From Asinibacterium sp. OR53 (lineage in GTDB: Bacteria; Bacteroidota; Bacteroidia; Chitinophagales; Chitinophagaceae): 64,000 nucleotides of DNA. Positions 46,421-55,300 of the stretch are shown one piece after another; position 1 is the first letter of the stretch, and each line of letters begins with the position of its first letter. Where the stretch lies: NCBI RefSeq assembly GCF_000515315.1, contig NZ_KI911562.1:124001-188000 (forward strand). Reading direction: 5' to 3'. Position numbers and translations under genes: made by a program. The notes beneath the pieces are model-generated. The model was not told the origin of the DNA. It did not search any database and saw only the letters and a program-made list of their open reading frames with translations.

Positions 46421-48552
46421 AAAATTTTTTGGTCAACTTTTACCCAACCTCCTTGCATCATGCTTTTTAGTGCAGCGAATGAAGTTCTCGTTGTGTTTAT
46501 TAATTCTTCAAACGGGACCAGCGAAGGGCCCCCTTCCTTTACCAATTTTACAAGCTGGTTAAATTGTTCTTTATGCCCTTTATTCAAAGTGCCCCTGTAA
46601 GAGTTGAACCCTTTAAATCCATAACCAGTCATTTTTCTAAAATTATCTATTATTAGTGTTTTCCCTTGGCTGAAAATTTCTATCCTTTCTTTGGCATATG
46701 CCTTACTTCCATTTGAGAAATAATTGATAGTTCCTTGTGAACCATTATTGAATTTGAGAACAATGATGGCGTTATCGGTATTATTTGCGGGATTATTCCC
46801 CAACCCACTCATCATTACTTCACTTATTTTACTTCCTGCCAGGTAAATCATCAGATCAATAAAGTGACATGCTTCACCAATGATCCTGCCTCCGCCAATA
46901 TTCATGTCATGCACCCAAACCTCCGGTGGGATAAAGCCCGCATTCATGGTTGCAATCATATTCAGCGGAACAGGATCTTCGCCTATTAGTTTTTTAGCTT
47001 TCTGTATAAAAGGAGAAAAACGGCGGTTGAAGCCAACATTGATTGTTAGAGTCGATTGTTGTTGCCGGTACGCTTTTATGATAGCGTCCAATTCTTTCTC
47101 ATTTATTGCTAGAGGTTTCTCCACAAAAACATGCTTCCTGGCATTCAACACCTCGATTGCCATTTGAGCATGCATGTTATGCCTGGTTGTTATCATTACC
47201 AGGTCAACTGAACTATCATTGAGTATTTGTTTGTAATCGGTAGTACTAAATTCGAACCCGTATTTATTTGCCAGTGATTTTGCAGTTAATCCTCCGGCAC
47301 TGGAAATATATTTATAATGTGCCCCTGCATTCTTCAGTGCTGGCATTACAGTCATTTTGGTAAAATTTCCTGCTCCAATAACGCCAAGGATGCCTTTTGA
47401 AGGCCGTTCATTATAGCTTTTAACAGATACAACTGTTTTTTCGTAATCAACACTATTAGTATACTCCAGGATGGAGGCAATGGAGCCATGCCCGATATTA
47501 TCATAAATACTTAAATAGTCCTTTAAAGCCACTCTTTCGGTGATGAGCGGTTGCACTTTCAGCTGACCTCTTGAAATAGCGTTTAATATTGTTTCAAAAT
47601 TTCGCTTTTCGGTCCAGCGTACATACCCCAAAGGATAATCAATTCCCTTTTGTTCGTATTCTTCATCATACCTTCCAGGGCCATAAGAACATGACACCTG
47701 GAATGTCAACTCCTTTTTGAAGAAGTCTGCTCGCTGAATATCAAGTCCAACAACACCAACTAGCACGATACGTCCACGTTTCCGGCTCATTTGTGCCGCC
47801 TGGCTTATCACGTCATTGCTTTTGGTTGACGCCGTGATAATCACAGCATCAGCCCCAGTGCCTTCAGTAATTGCTTCAACCGTTTTAATCACGTCAGCTG
47901 CAGAAGCAATGAATGCTTTCACGCCTTTTTGGTTGGCTAATGATACTTTTTGCTGATCAAAGTCAAATCCAATTACATTACAGCCATTAGCCAGCAATAG
48001 CTCTGCTGTAATTAACCCGATCAATCCCAGTCCAATCACTACTACAGTTTCTCCCATGGTTGGGTTAACGAGGCGTAGCCCCTGAAGTCCTATAGCTCCG
48101 ATCACTGTAAAAGAAGCTTCTTCATACGATACATTATCGGGAATTTTTGCAACAAGATTTTTGGGCACACATACAATTTCTGCGTGGTTGCCATTGCTCG
48201 CAACACGGTCGCCAATAGCAAATTCAGAAACACCTTCACCAACAGCAATTACCTCCCCGGCATTGCAATAACCTAAAGGAAGTGGTTCGTCGAGCTTATT
48301 AAAAACTGCTTCCAAGGTTGGCATCAGTCCTTCAGTTTTAATTTTGTCGAGTACTTGTTTTACTTTGTCCGGTTGTTGCCTTGCCTTTGAAAGCAGATTG
48401 CCTTTTCCAAATTCTACAAGCATTTTTTCTGTTCCAAGGCTCACAAGGCTTCTATGTGTTTTTATAAGCACCTGTCCTCTTCTTACCAAGGGTACCGGGA
48501 TTTCTTCAAGCAAAGTATTTCCTTTTTTCAGGTCCTGTATAATTTGTAGCAT
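46417..48552 (-). CDS. Two-domain oxidoreductase: zinc-type alcohol dehydrogenase fused to Gfo/Idh/MocA
   Basis: A 711-residue fusion. The N-terminal half is a medium-chain dehydrogenase (GNAHEIVCVPKN-like inlet region and the NAD-binding VVVIGLGLIGLITAELLLAN). From about residue 385 a second NAD-binding domain begins (GILGVIGAGNFTKMTVMPAL) with VFVEKPLAI and GGGRIIGEACHFID, diagnostic of Gfo/Idh/MocA. This fusion occurs in many glycan loci beside heparinase-like genes. It probably oxidises or epimerises a nucleotide sugar. The substrate is unknown. Confidence 0.9.
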   Translation of the reverse strand: MLQIIQDLKKGNTLLEEIPVPLVRRGQVLIKTHRSLVSLGTEKMLVEFGKGNLLSKARQQPDKVKQVLDKIKTEGLMPTLEAVFNKLDEPLPLGYCNAGEVIAVGEGVSEFAIGDRVASNGNHAEIVCVPKNLVAKIPDNVSYEEASFTVIGAIGLQGLRLVNPTMGETVVVIGLGLIGLITAELLLANGCNVIGFDFDQQKVSLANQKGVKAFIASAADVIKTVEAITEGTGADAVIITASTKSNDVISQAAQMSRKRGRIVLVGVVGLDIQRADFFKKELTFQVSCSYGPGRYDEEYEQKGIDYPLGYVRWTEKRNFETILNAISRGQLKVQPLITERVALKDYLSIYDNIGHGSIASILEYTNSVDYEKTVVSVKSYNERPSKGILGVIGAGNFTKMTVMPALKNAGAHYKYISSAGGLTAKSLANKYGFEFSTTDYKQILNDSSVDLVMITTRHNMHAQMAIEVLNARKHVFVEKPLAINEKELDAIIKAYRQQQSTLTINVGFNRRFSPFIQKAKKLIGEDPVPLNMIATMNAGFIPPEVWVHDMNIGGGRIIGEACHFIDLMIYLAGSKISEVMMSGLGNNPANNTDNAIIVLKFNNGSQGTINYFSNGSKAYAKERIEIFSQGKTLIIDNFRKMTGYGFKGFNSYRGTLNKGHKEQFNQLVKLVKEGGPSLVPFEELINTTRTSFAALKSMMQGGWVKVDQKIL

Positions 48553-48651
48553 AAAGCGATTCCTATTTATATTACTTATGGTAACGGTTGAACAAGCATC
48601 TATTATAAAGTATAAATAGTTGGAGTATAATATGGCCTTTAAGTGTATGAC

Positions 48652-49416
48652 TTAGCTCAGTAATTGTTTTTTTTCGACACTGTTAGGGTAATTGATCAAT
48701 ACAGCTTTGTACTTTCCTTTAAATACAAAAATACTCCCTGCGGCAACTCCTATTACTTTAAATTCGTCGATCACTTTTTTTACATCATCCAATGATGCAG
48801 CACCACCCAGAATAGTTAGCGGAATAGTCGTTTTCGCTCTCACCTCACGCAATAGTTTAATGTCATATCCATTCATCATACCATCTCTGTCAACAGCATT
48901 AATAACTATCTCCCCCGCGCCGGCCGTTTCACACTGTACTGCAAAGTCAACAGGGCTCAACCCAGCTGATTTAATGCCGTTATAGATTACAACCTCAGCT
49001 TTATTGAACAGGCCTCTGTATTTTACGTCTATCACAACGATCACACTTTGTGATCCTATCGCTCGTGCCATTTCACTTACAATGGCAGGGTTTTCTACCG
49101 CAATCGAACTGATGGCTACTTTTTCTGCGCCCAGTGATATGATCCGTTTTGCATCTTCTACAGTTTTTACACCTCCACCATAACATAAAGGCATACGGCT
49201 TTCGATTGCAATATTACGGATCATTTCAAAATTCGGACCTCTGCCATCTTTAGTAGCATCAATGTCCAATAGCATTAATTCATCGACTGCTTTTTCATTA
49301 AATATTTTGACAGCATTTATAGGATCTCCAACATATTTTCCGTCTTTAAACTGAACTGTTTTCACTAATCCTTTATTTCTTACTAACAAGCAGGGAATCA
49401 CACGTGGACGGAGCAT
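48652..49416 (-). CDS. HisF-like cyclase subunit of a sugar-amidination system (WbuZ/HisF2 type)
   Basis: A 254-residue (beta/alpha)8 barrel of the HisF family. The signature VIPCLLVRNKGLVKT has Leu where true HisF has the catalytic Asp11 (CLDVKDG). The second catalytic Asp region (VVVIDVK) is kept. That change and the neighbours indicate the glycan-specific WbuZ form rather than histidine synthesis. Together with the HisH-like and amidotransferase-like products it is thought to convert an acetamido to an acetamidino group. The gap to hisH is 2 bp; about 100 bp separate it from the oxidoreductase gene. Confidence 0.9.
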   Translation of the reverse strand: MLRPRVIPCLLVRNKGLVKTVQFKDGKYVGDPINAVKIFNEKAVDELMLLDIDATKDGRGPNFEMIRNIAIESRMPLCYGGGVKTVEDAKRIISLGAEKVAISSIAVENPAIVSEMARAIGSQSVIVVIDVKYRGLFNKAEVVIYNGIKSAGLSPVDFAVQCETAGAGEIVINAVDRDGMMNGYDIKLLREVRAKTTIPLTILGGAASLDDVKKVIDEFKVIGVAAGSIFVFKGKYKAVLINYPNSVEKKQLLS

Positions 49417-49418
49417 AA

Positions 49419-50033
49419 TTATAACTTTACAAAATTCTCAAATACACTAATCCCGTTTTGATGGCTTTTTTCTGGATGAAACTGCATCCCAAATATATTA
49501 TCATGATGAACTGCTGAGGCGAAATTAATACCGTAGTCAGTAGTGCCTATAATGTCTTCTTCATTCGTTGCATCAAAATAATAACTGTGTAAAAAATAGA
49601 AACCTAGTTCAGGATCAACATTATTGAATATGAGATGGTTTTTCTTAGTGGTAACAGTATTCCATCCCAAATGAGGCAAATGAGGCTTTTGCCTGAGTTT
49701 TGTGCTGTCAAATTTCCTTACCCTTCCTTTGATCCACCCAAATCCTTCCAGGTCGCCTTCTTCACTGCTTTCTGCCAGCAATTGCATACCAACACAGATT
49801 CCCATAACAGGTATTTTTTTATCCAGGACCATTTCGTCGAGAAAGTTCTTCAACCCTGAATCTATCAGGATATTCATTGTCTCGTCAAAAGCGCCGACGC
49901 CCGGCAGAAGCAGGTGCGTTGCTGTTTGTAGCTCGCGATGGTTATTTGATATAATATGCGGAATATTTGCTCTCTTATAGATATTAGAGATAGCATAAAT
50001 ATTACCAGACCCGTAATTCACAATTCCGACCAT
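49419..50033 (-). CDS. HisH-like glutamine amidotransferase of the amidination module
   Basis: A 204-residue class I glutaminase that releases ammonia and passes it to the HisF-like barrel. The catalytic triad is present: Cys80 in MGICVGMQLLAES, and His and Glu in MQFHPEKSHQNG near the C-terminus. PGVGAFDETMN forms the oxyanion strand. A histidine-biosynthesis HisH would be in a his operon, whereas here the gene lies between the HisF-like gene and an N-acetyl sugar amidotransferase gene, matching WbuY/HisH2. Confidence 0.9.
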   Translation of the reverse strand: MVGIVNYGSGNIYAISNIYKRANIPHIISNNHRELQTATHLLLPGVGAFDETMNILIDSGLKNFLDEMVLDKKIPVMGICVGMQLLAESSEEGDLEGFGWIKGRVRKFDSTKLRQKPHLPHLGWNTVTTKKNHLIFNNVDPELGFYFLHSYYFDATNEEDIIGTTDYGINFASAVHHDNIFGMQFHPEKSHQNGISVFENFVKL

Positions 50034-50058
50034 TATTTGTATATTTTTATATCAACAC

Positions 50059-51192
50059 TTAGCGCTTCCCGGCTCGCTCAATGCCTAGCCATTTAAGCAT
50101 TTTGGCACCCACCTTATAAATGCTTTCCTGAGAAGCGTAATCCTTATATGTTTTGTTCGGGGCATTGAAATAAGATGCCAGCTCTTCGTTAGTAATTCCA
50201 AGCTTATTTGCTATAAATTCAAAATCCTGGTGTATGGTCTCGTCATCATAAGGTGGGTGCTTTAACTTTTCGATCGCTTCTTCTCGTGTCATTTGGTTGG
50301 TAAGAATCAGACTTGAATACTGCACTCTTCTGACATCATATCCAAATTTTTTAGGCAGCCAATAACTTTCATAAAATTTAGTGAACCGCGATTCAAAATG
50401 TTTCTGTGGATACGGTTGCCAACCAAATTTTTCTTTCAGGAGTTTCATTGCTTCCTGCTTGATATAAGGCACATTGTTAAGGGGCCTTATCACTTTTATT
50501 CCTTTGATATAAGGCAAATATATTTTATGCCACAATATTTTTGTTATCGGGTATTGTTTAAGAGGCTTTGTGCCGAATTTTTTATGTATGTCTTTCAGCT
50601 GGATGCTATCAGACTGATAATACATCCATTCAACAGGGTTACGTACGCATTCAGTTGAATAATTCGCACCGGTAAGAATGTATTTCACATTATACTTGGA
50701 AGCGAAATTATACATAGTAGCAAAAAAAGCATGATCCTGTGGTGTATCGATATGAGGTACTCCCGATTTGAAAAAAGAGAGCTGAAGGTCTTTCATTTCT
50801 TCCCAGTCTATTACATGCGTATAAAGATCAAGACCAAGCTTGTCTACAATTCTCTCAATGTTATTTACAGCAATCTGAGAATTCCATCCTGCGTCTACGT
50901 GAAATACAAGCGGACGTAGTCCCAACTGTTCTTTTGCAATATAAACCAGGAATGAGCTGTCTATTCCGCCACTCATTCCAATAATGCAATCAAAATCCTT
51001 CCCCTCGCCTTCCTTTTTAATCTTGTCCACCATGATTGTCAATTCATGCATTCCGCGCTCATCCGTATGCCATGATGGCAATGTGTTATCGTAATAATTT
51101 TTGCAATGGTCGCAAATTCCTTTTTCGTCAAATACGATTGCAGAGTCGGAAGTGTCCATCACGCAATTCGTGCATATCTGGTAGTTTCTCAT
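50059..51192 (-). CDS. N-acetyl sugar amidotransferase (WbpG/WbuX/PseA family)
   Basis: A 377-residue PP-loop ATP pyrophosphatase. Two Cys clusters near the N-terminus (ICTNCVMDTSDSAIVFD, GICDHCKNYY) look like a zinc site. The PP-loop reads IIGMSGGIDSSFLVYIAKEQ. C-terminal sequence is typical of the family. It would activate the acetamido oxygen of an N-acetyl sugar with ATP so that ammonia from HisH/HisF can form the acetamidino group. The three genes together predict an amidino sugar in the polymer. Confidence 0.92.
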   Translation of the reverse strand: MRNYQICTNCVMDTSDSAIVFDEKGICDHCKNYYDNTLPSWHTDERGMHELTIMVDKIKKEGEGKDFDCIIGMSGGIDSSFLVYIAKEQLGLRPLVFHVDAGWNSQIAVNNIERIVDKLGLDLYTHVIDWEEMKDLQLSFFKSGVPHIDTPQDHAFFATMYNFASKYNVKYILTGANYSTECVRNPVEWMYYQSDSIQLKDIHKKFGTKPLKQYPITKILWHKIYLPYIKGIKVIRPLNNVPYIKQEAMKLLKEKFGWQPYPQKHFESRFTKFYESYWLPKKFGYDVRRVQYSSLILTNQMTREEAIEKLKHPPYDDETIHQDFEFIANKLGITNEELASYFNAPNKTYKDYASQESIYKVGAKMLKWLGIERAGKR

Positions 51193-51216
51193 ATTTTGTA
51201 ATTGGCCTGATTATTC

Positions 51217-52386
51217 TCAGGAAAATTGTTTTTTGTTATTTTTGTTTCGGGCTGTTAAAAAAGCCATTTCTGTGACATATTCCAGTGTTTCATTGGCGCA
51301 TCTTTTCCATGAATATTGTTCAGATAATACCTTAGCCTTATTAGCAATCGACATCCTTAATTCTTTATCCGAAATAATTCTCTCTATGGCATCTGCAATT
51401 TGTATAGGATTTTCAGGATCAAAATAAACTCCGCCATCCTTAAGTACTTCAGGCATTGGTCCCCTGTTTGAGCAGGCGACCGGCAGTCCACCGGCCATTG
51501 CCTCTACCAGTGTATTCGGCATATTCTCACAGCTTGAGGCAAATACAAATATATCCGCAGTAGCCAGTATTCCCGGTAACTCATGATGCTTCATAAAAGC
51601 GGTCTGTTCCACAAATTTTCGTTGTGGATCCACTTCTTGGATGGTGTGCTCCAGTAATTTTTGCGCAAGCCCTTTTCCGCCGCCAACCAATAAGATCGAC
51701 ACATTATACCCTTTATCCCTGAGTTTCCTAATGGCTTTTACAACATGCCATTGATGTTTATACATCGATGCATTCGAAACATATACGCAACGGATTTCCT
51801 CACCAGCGGTTTTAGTCCAGTTGCCACCTGTGGTCGTTTGTTTGAATGCAGCACCAACACCGTGAGGTATTATTTTTAATTGCTTGATCTTTCCTGTAGT
51901 TTTTTGTATTACTTCTGCAGCGTATTTGGTAAGAAAAATAACTCCATCCGCTCTCTTCATGGAAAAAGCCTGAACGTATTTCAAGGCGATCAGTCTAAGT
52001 CGCGCGAAGGAGAGACCAAATCGTTTCATTTCTCCTTTCTCATAAGACAGCATATCACGACTCATTACAACAGACGGATGATATCCACAAACCGTACCAG
52101 CATCCGTATTTAACAAAACATCACATTTATTGTTGCGAACTTCTTTTGGCAGATGTCGGTTTTCCCATAGCATCTGTTTTAGAAGCGACTCTTCCAATTC
52201 AGGAGGATTATGCTTAATCAGCCAAGGGCGATCTGGCAATGCATCAAGCAATGATTTATATGACCAGACATGTATCCTGTCAATTCCCTGTAACAATGGA
52301 TCACATTCGGTTAATATTCCGCAAAGATGCGCTTTGGCCCCACCGGACCTGTTTCTTGAGGCATTAATGCCGAGCACTATTCCCAT
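51217..52386 (-). CDS. Glycosyltransferase family 4
   Basis: A 389-residue GT-B enzyme. It opens with IVLGINASRNRSGGAKAHL, the Gly-rich acceptor loop. The C-terminal half has VYVSNASMYKHQWHVVKAIR, LLVGGGKG, and the donor-binding FASSCENMPNTLVEAMAGG with GPMPEVLKDGGVYFDPEN. It lies 24 bp from the amidotransferase gene and would add one residue of the repeat unit. The donor sugar is unknown. Confidence 0.92.
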   Translation of the reverse strand: MGIVLGINASRNRSGGAKAHLCGILTECDPLLQGIDRIHVWSYKSLLDALPDRPWLIKHNPPELEESLLKQMLWENRHLPKEVRNNKCDVLLNTDAGTVCGYHPSVVMSRDMLSYEKGEMKRFGLSFARLRLIALKYVQAFSMKRADGVIFLTKYAAEVIQKTTGKIKQLKIIPHGVGAAFKQTTTGGNWTKTAGEEIRCVYVSNASMYKHQWHVVKAIRKLRDKGYNVSILLVGGGKGLAQKLLEHTIQEVDPQRKFVEQTAFMKHHELPGILATADIFVFASSCENMPNTLVEAMAGGLPVACSNRGPMPEVLKDGGVYFDPENPIQIADAIERIISDKELRMSIANKAKVLSEQYSWKRCANETLEYVTEMAFLTARNKNNKKQFS

Positions 52387-52429
52387 CTTTTAAAATTTAT
52401 CGTCGAGCGCATGTCTAAAATTTTCTATG

Positions 52430-53416
52430 CTATTTTTTAATCCCTCTTCCTACAAGATGGCCTGCTTTTAATACTTCAATATCTGAGATTTGAGCTGTTT
52501 CCAGCCACCCCCTGACTGTAGGGGCGTTTTGGGGGTTGTCGAATTCTGGAGAAAGCCAATCGAATGTATCAAGCAGTGCCCATTCTTTTTGTTGTTGCCA
52601 GTTCAGTGGTAACTCTCCAACATAATTTGCTACAGGAATAATTCTTTTAATTGTTTTGCCAACAAAGGGGATTTTACCAAGGCCAATACTGACAGGAAGC
52701 ATTACAGGCACCATGAATTCCAGCATGGAAAATAATCTCATTTTGGGAATATGTCTTGTGAGAGGACGTAACCAATATTTGGGGAGCATGGCGCTCTTCC
52801 ATGACTTTTCATAAAAATCCACGCAGAGCTTTCCATTTTTCGCCAGCATTTTTACAAGAGAAAAAAACGACTTTTCTACATCCGGTGTATGTTGTAAAAC
52901 ACCTAATGAATAGATATAAGGAAATGATTCTTTTACAAAAGGCAACTGATACACATTTCCCTGTAAGACATGAAGGTTGGGGTAATGGCCGAGATTGGCA
53001 TAACAGGCATCCACCGCTGTAGAATAATCAAGCGCAACCACATTCGCACCTGCTTGTAAAGCTACTTCTGCAAATCTTCCTGCACCACAGCCAATATCCA
53101 ATACCCATTTACCTTTGAGCTCTTCAGTTGTCCATTTTGTTGCATTGTAAAAACGTTTTGTTGATATGGCACATCCTGTATGACTGTCGAGTTGTGTTTT
53201 GCTAAATTTATTCCATTGCATTCCAAAACTATCGGCATAATTCACTTCAGGCACAAAACGTGGAATAAAGTTTTTGATCGGGTACCGTTGCGTACCGTCT
53301 TCAGAAACAAGCCAGCCACTTTCGATTGTTCCTTTTTGATCGTAAACAGGATCCTTGGTTTGCAGCTTTTGTCCCGTTACTGGACAGCAAAGCAGCTGAA
53401 GTAATTCAGTTTGCAT
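52430..53416 (-). CDS. SAM-dependent methyltransferase with N-terminal Trm112-like segment
   Basis: A 328-residue protein. The first 55 residues (LLCCPVTGQKLQTKDPVYDQ, then YPIKNFIPRFV) resemble the small Trm112p zinc-ribbon-like domain, although only one Cys pair is evident. A class I methyltransferase domain follows with motif I VLDIGCGAGRFAEVALQAGA and VVALDYSTAV, then YIYSLGVLQHTPD. Sugar O-methylation is likely from context. It is 4 bp from the asparagine-synthase gene. Confidence 0.86.
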   Translation of the reverse strand: MQTELLQLLCCPVTGQKLQTKDPVYDQKGTIESGWLVSEDGTQRYPIKNFIPRFVPEVNYADSFGMQWNKFSKTQLDSHTGCAISTKRFYNATKWTTEELKGKWVLDIGCGAGRFAEVALQAGANVVALDYSTAVDACYANLGHYPNLHVLQGNVYQLPFVKESFPYIYSLGVLQHTPDVEKSFFSLVKMLAKNGKLCVDFYEKSWKSAMLPKYWLRPLTRHIPKMRLFSMLEFMVPVMLPVSIGLGKIPFVGKTIKRIIPVANYVGELPLNWQQQKEWALLDTFDWLSPEFDNPQNAPTVRGWLETAQISDIEVLKAGHLVGRGIKK

Positions 53417-53420
53417 GAAA

Positions 53421-55289
53421 TTAATTTTTTATATTATATTCTTTTCGCCATAATTCAAACATAACAAGTCCAAACAGTCGTTCTCCATTATTACGGCCTT
53501 TTGCCTGCCCTTCGAATAAACGCTGAATATATTGATGATTGAATATTTTCTGATTCCGGTCCAATAAAATCTCACGGAAATATCCTGCCCATGTTTCAGA
53601 ACTCAACCATGAGGAAAGCGGTATTGAGAAGCCTTGTTTTCTTTGGTAATCAAATTCCGGAGGTAATATCTTCTCAGCCAGTCTCTTTAATAAAATCTTC
53701 CGCTCTTCGGGTAAGGTTTTCAAAGAAGAAGGGACTTTACCATAAGCAAATTCAATTACCCTGTAATCCAGCATGGGGGCTCGTACTTCCAATGAATTAA
53801 GCATGCTTGCCCGATCTACCTTTACCAATATATCTTCTGGAAGATAATTTTCAAAATCCGTTCTTGTGGCACGCTGTAAAAGATCCTCACCCGGGCTTAT
53901 TCTTTCTTTCCAGGAACGTTCAGCTGTACTTAATGCCGTTTGGGAGTTCAGTAGTTTTGAGCGGCTAGGCAAATCATAATAACTCGCTATCAGTGGCAAT
54001 CCATTTTTGAAATCCCATCCTATCGCTTGCAACCAATTCCTGCCTTTATATCCGATCGGTAATAAGTTCTCTGCATAACCAGCTATTGCCCTTCGCAGCC
54101 ATAAAGAGATATTTTTTGCTTTCGCTTGCAGGCTCAGCAGCCTGTTATAGTGAGAATAACCACCAAATAATTCATCACCGCCATCGCCTCCAAGTGCAAC
54201 AGTGCAATGCTTTCGTATCATCTGTGAAACCAAGTAAGTGGGTATCATCGATGAATCGATTATTGGCTCATCGAACTGTCGCGCCAGTACAGGCAGAAGA
54301 TCTATTGTGCCCGGTTCTGCTTCGAGTTCCATATGGGTTGTTCCAAAATGATGCGCTATCAAACGGGCATGCGCAGTCTCATCAAATTTGGCATGTCCGG
54401 GAAATCTGATCGTGAACGTTTTAAGATTGCTATTCGAACGGGCAGCCAATGCTGTAACCAGGCTGGAGTCGACACCGCCACTTAATAATACACCAACAGG
54501 TACATCTGCAATCAATTGTCGTCTCACAGCATCGCTTAGTAAGAATTCCAATTCTTCAAGCAATGTCTGCTCATCTGGAACTGCTTTTCCATTATCTTCA
54601 TTGAATGCAGGAATTTGCCAGTAACGCCATACCCTAGCCGTTCCACTGTTCATATTAAAAGTCATGGCATGAGCGGCTGGAAGTTTTTTAGTACCTTTTA
54701 AAATACAGCGTTCTCCAGGCACATAACCTTCTGCTAGGTAACAATCCAGAGCCTCTTGGTCTATTTCTTTCTCAAATAAAGGGTCGGCCATCAACGCCTT
54801 TAATTCAGAAGCAAATTTCAGCTGTTTATCTTGTATTGTATAAAAGAGTGGTTTTTCTCCCGCCCTGTCCCGCGCAAGAAATATCAGCCGAGAACGCATA
54901 TCGTAGATCGCAAACGAGAATATCCCATTTAAATGTGATAGACAGCCAGTTCCCCATTCCTTATATGCAGCTAAAATCACTTCTGTATCGCTCTGTGAAT
55001 TAAATGTCACTCCTTTTGCCTTCAGCTCATTTTTTAGATCCAGGTAATTATAAATCTCCCCATTAAATACAATACATAAATCGTTTGCAATATTCCGCAT
55101 GGGCTGATTCCCGTCGGAAGAAAGATCTATGATAGCAAGTCTTCTATGTCCTAAGCCAATATTTTCTTCAGGCGACCACCAAATTCCTTTACCATCTGGT
55201 CCACGGTGGGCTAATGTATCACAACCTATTGCTAGCCAATCTTTATTTTCAATTCTTTTTTCGGAGGCAATTCCTATAATTCCACACAT
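53421..55289 (-). CDS. asnB: Asparagine synthetase-like amidotransferase (AsnB family)
   Basis: The start is fixed at 55289, because the second residue Cys (MCGIIGIASEKR) is the N-terminal nucleophile of the glutaminase domain. A longer frame to 55349 would bury it. The 622-residue protein has GRRLAIIDLS, NGEIYNYLDLK, and the synthetase PP-loop LLSGGVDSSLVTALAA, followed by GGDGGDELFGGY. In glycan loci AsnB homologues often amidate uronic-acid carboxyls rather than make asparagine. It lies between a methyltransferase and a flippase gene. Confidence 0.93.
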   Translation of the reverse strand: MCGIIGIASEKRIENKDWLAIGCDTLAHRGPDGKGIWWSPEENIGLGHRRLAIIDLSSDGNQPMRNIANDLCIVFNGEIYNYLDLKNELKAKGVTFNSQSDTEVILAAYKEWGTGCLSHLNGIFSFAIYDMRSRLIFLARDRAGEKPLFYTIQDKQLKFASELKALMADPLFEKEIDQEALDCYLAEGYVPGERCILKGTKKLPAAHAMTFNMNSGTARVWRYWQIPAFNEDNGKAVPDEQTLLEELEFLLSDAVRRQLIADVPVGVLLSGGVDSSLVTALAARSNSNLKTFTIRFPGHAKFDETAHARLIAHHFGTTHMELEAEPGTIDLLPVLARQFDEPIIDSSMIPTYLVSQMIRKHCTVALGGDGGDELFGGYSHYNRLLSLQAKAKNISLWLRRAIAGYAENLLPIGYKGRNWLQAIGWDFKNGLPLIASYYDLPSRSKLLNSQTALSTAERSWKERISPGEDLLQRATRTDFENYLPEDILVKVDRASMLNSLEVRAPMLDYRVIEFAYGKVPSSLKTLPEERKILLKRLAEKILPPEFDYQRKQGFSIPLSSWLSSETWAGYFREILLDRNQKIFNHQYIQRLFEGQAKGRNNGERLFGLVMFELWRKEYNIKN

Positions 55290-55300
55290 AACGCTTTGAT

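Noticed and set aside
48652-50033. Histidine biosynthesis genes hisF and hisH
   Set aside because: No other his gene is near, the HisF catalytic Asp is missing, and the neighbour is an N-acetyl sugar amidotransferase, so they belong to glycan amidination.
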